Positions 62,112 through 64,000 of a stretch of 64,000 nt of DNA are shown piece after piece; the first letter of the stretch is position 1, and every line of letters starts with the position of its first letter. The stretch comes from Callorhinus ursinus. Lineage: Eukaryota > Chordata > Mammalia > Carnivora > Otariidae. The stretch is taken from positions 34,435,820 to 34,499,819 of the forward strand of contig NW_020312817.1 of the NCBI RefSeq assembly GCF_003265705.1, written 5' to 3'. Made by a program: the position numbers and the translations under genes. The notes below the pieces were generated by a model. It had not been told where the DNA came from and did not search any database. It saw only the letters and a program-made list of their open reading frames with translations.

Positions 62112-64000
62112 CATTTTTTTCAAGTTTTTATTTTAATTTCAGTTAGTTAGCTTACAGTGTTATATTAGTTTCAGGTGTACGACATAGTAATTTAACACTT
62201 CCATACATCACCCTGTGCTCATCATAACAAGCATATATGTATGTGTGTGTATGTATATATATATGTACATATATACACACATATATATGAATATATATAT
62301 GAATTAGTGTTTTTGTATTCTTTGGGTAAATATCCAGTAGTGCGATTGCTGGATCATAGGGTAGTTCTATTTTTAACTTTTGAAGAACCTCCATACAGTT
62401 TTCCCACAGTGGCTGCACCAGTTTGCATTCCTACCAACAGTGCATAAGTATTCCTTTTTCTCCACATCCTTGCCAACACCTGTCGTTTCTTGTGTTGTTG
62501 ACTTTAGCCATTCTGACAGGTGTGAGGTGATAGCTCATTGTAGTTTTGATTTGTCTTTTCCTGATGATAAGTGATGATGAGCATCTTTTCATGTCTGTTG
62601 GCCTTCTGTATGGCTTCTTTGGAGAAATGTCTGCTTATGTCTTCTGTCCATTTTGTAATTGGTTTATTTGCTTTTTGGGTATTGAGCTGTATACATTTTT
62701 TATATATTTTGGATACTAACCCTTTATCAGATATATCATTTGCAAATATCTCCTCCTATTCCATCAGTTGCCTTTTTATTTTGTTGATTGTTTCCTTTGC
62801 TGTGCAGAAGCTTTTTATTTTGACATAATCCCAATAGTTTATTTTTGTTTTTGTTTCCCTTGCCTCAGGAGAAATAATGTAGAAAGAAGTTGCTATGGCT
62901 ACGATTGATGTCAAAGAAGCTACTGCCTGTGTTCTCCTCTAGGATTTTTATGGTTTCAGGTCTCACATGTAGGTCTTTAATCCATTTTGAATTTATTTTT
63001 GTGTATGGTATAAGAAAGTGGTCAAGTTTCTTTCTTTTGCATGTTGCTGTCCAGTTTCCCAACACCTTTTGTTGAAGAAAGTGTCTTTTTCCCATTGGAT
63101 ATTCTTTGCTGCTTTGTCCAAGATTAATTGACCATATAATTGTGGGTTTATTTCTGGATTTTCTATTCTGTTCTATTGATTTATGTGTCTACTTTTGTGC
63201 CAGTACCATCCTGTTTTGATCACTACAGCTTTGTAATATAACTTGAAGTCCAGAATTGTGATGCCTTCAGCTTTGTTTTTCTTTTTCAAGATTGCTTTGG
63301 CTATTCAGGGTCTTTTGTGGTTTCATACAGATTTTAGAATTATTTGTTCTAGTTGTGTGAAAAAATGCTGTTGTATTTTGATAGGGATTGCATTAAATGT
63401 GTAGATTGCTTTGGGTAGTGTAGGCATTTTAACAATATTTGTTCTTCCAATCCATGAGAATGGATTGTCTTTCCATTTCTTTGTGTTGTCTTCAGTTTCT
63501 TTCATTAGTGTTATATAGTTTTCAGAGTACAGGTCTTTCATCTCCTTGGGAGGTTTATTCCTAGGTATCTTATTATTTTTGGTACAATTGTAAATGCGAT
63601 TGTTTTCTTAATTTCTCTTCCTCCTGCTTCATTATGAGTATATAGAAATGCAACAGATTTCTGTACACAGATTTTGTATCCTCACACTTCCTTGAATTCA
63701 TTTGTCAGTTTTAGCAGTTTTTTGGTGGAGTCTTTCAGGTTTTCTATATATAGTATTATGTCATCTATAAATAGTGAAAGTTTTACTTCTTCCTTACCAA
63801 TCTGGACCTTTCTTTCTTTTTCTTGTCTGATTGCTATGGCTAGGACTTCTAGTACTATGTTGAATACAAGTGGTGAGAGTGGACATCTTCATCTTGTTCC
63901 TGACCTTACAGGAAAAGCTTTCAGTTTTTCCCCATTAAGGATGATGTTAGCTGTGGGCTTTTCATATACGGCCTTTATTATGTTGAGATATGTTCCCTCT
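62112..64000 (-). mobile_element. L1 LINE, antisense, runs off the window
   Basis: Begins with 3' UTR complement ('agttagcttacagtgttata'), then an AT-rich microsatellite at 62231-62305, then antisense ORF2 to the window end. Minus frames keep recognisable ORF2 pieces: [20 protein letters not shown] (62152-62418), LGNWTATCKRKK with [12 protein letters not shown] (62865-63095) and [20 protein letters not shown] (63323-63541). Stops and frameshifts separate them, so it is inactive here. The 5' end lies outside the window. Confidence 0.95.

Noticed and set aside
62152..62447. Tyrosine/isoleucine-rich small frames resembling membrane peptides
   Set aside because: Generated by the ATGT/AT microsatellite inside an L1.

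Overview
This window is mammalian nuclear DNA from a carnivoran, most likely a caniform/arctoid (bear, seal or mustelid group). The diagnostic evidence is 24 copies of the carnivore-specific tRNA-derived SINEC family (G+C-rich head 'cctgggtggctcag', CT-rich middle, 'aaataaataaaatctt' tail) and several young L1 insertions with the matching carnivoran 3' end. Exact species cannot be set from the sequence alone. There is no bacterial-type gene organisation, and almost every open frame of 60-150 codons here is chance or repeat-derived.

Layout. 1-5.2 kb is the most gene-like part. It holds a well-formed candidate coding exon on the minus strand (2986-3113), a 60-bp minisatellite (1927-2157), a degraded intronless KRAB zinc-finger pseudogene on the minus strand (about 3983-4700) and a GC-box-rich segment just upstream of it (4790-4930). 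5-24 kb is mostly unique AT-rich DNA with SINEs, an old antisense L1 (8.8-10.7 kb) and a 228-bp L1 stub (12304-12531). 22-33 kb carries 5'-truncated L1 copies, MIR/L2 relics and microsatellites. 33-43 kb is similar, with an L1 nested in an old LTR-like element and a pair of 66-bp inverted near-identical segments. At 44 kb lies a full-length retrocopy of ribosomal protein gene RPS8 with an intact 208-codon frame, poly(A) tail and target-site duplication. 45-58 kb is sparse: SINEs, MIR and MER5-like relics and one antisense L1. 58.3-61.4 kb is a complete twin-primed (5'-inverted) L1 insertion, invaded later by three SINEs and one unclassified element. 62.1 kb to the window end is antisense L1 ORF2 running off the edge.

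Functionally, the only part likely to belong to a working cellular gene is the candidate exon at 2986-3113, which I could not assign to a named gene. The rest reads as intergenic or intronic sequence shaped by L1 retrotransposition, which also supplied the machinery that copied the SINEs and the RPS8 and probably the KRAB-ZNF messages. Target-site duplications could be read for most young insertions and were used to fix element boundaries. I found no CRISPR array, operon, tRNA/rRNA gene or credible new molecular system.
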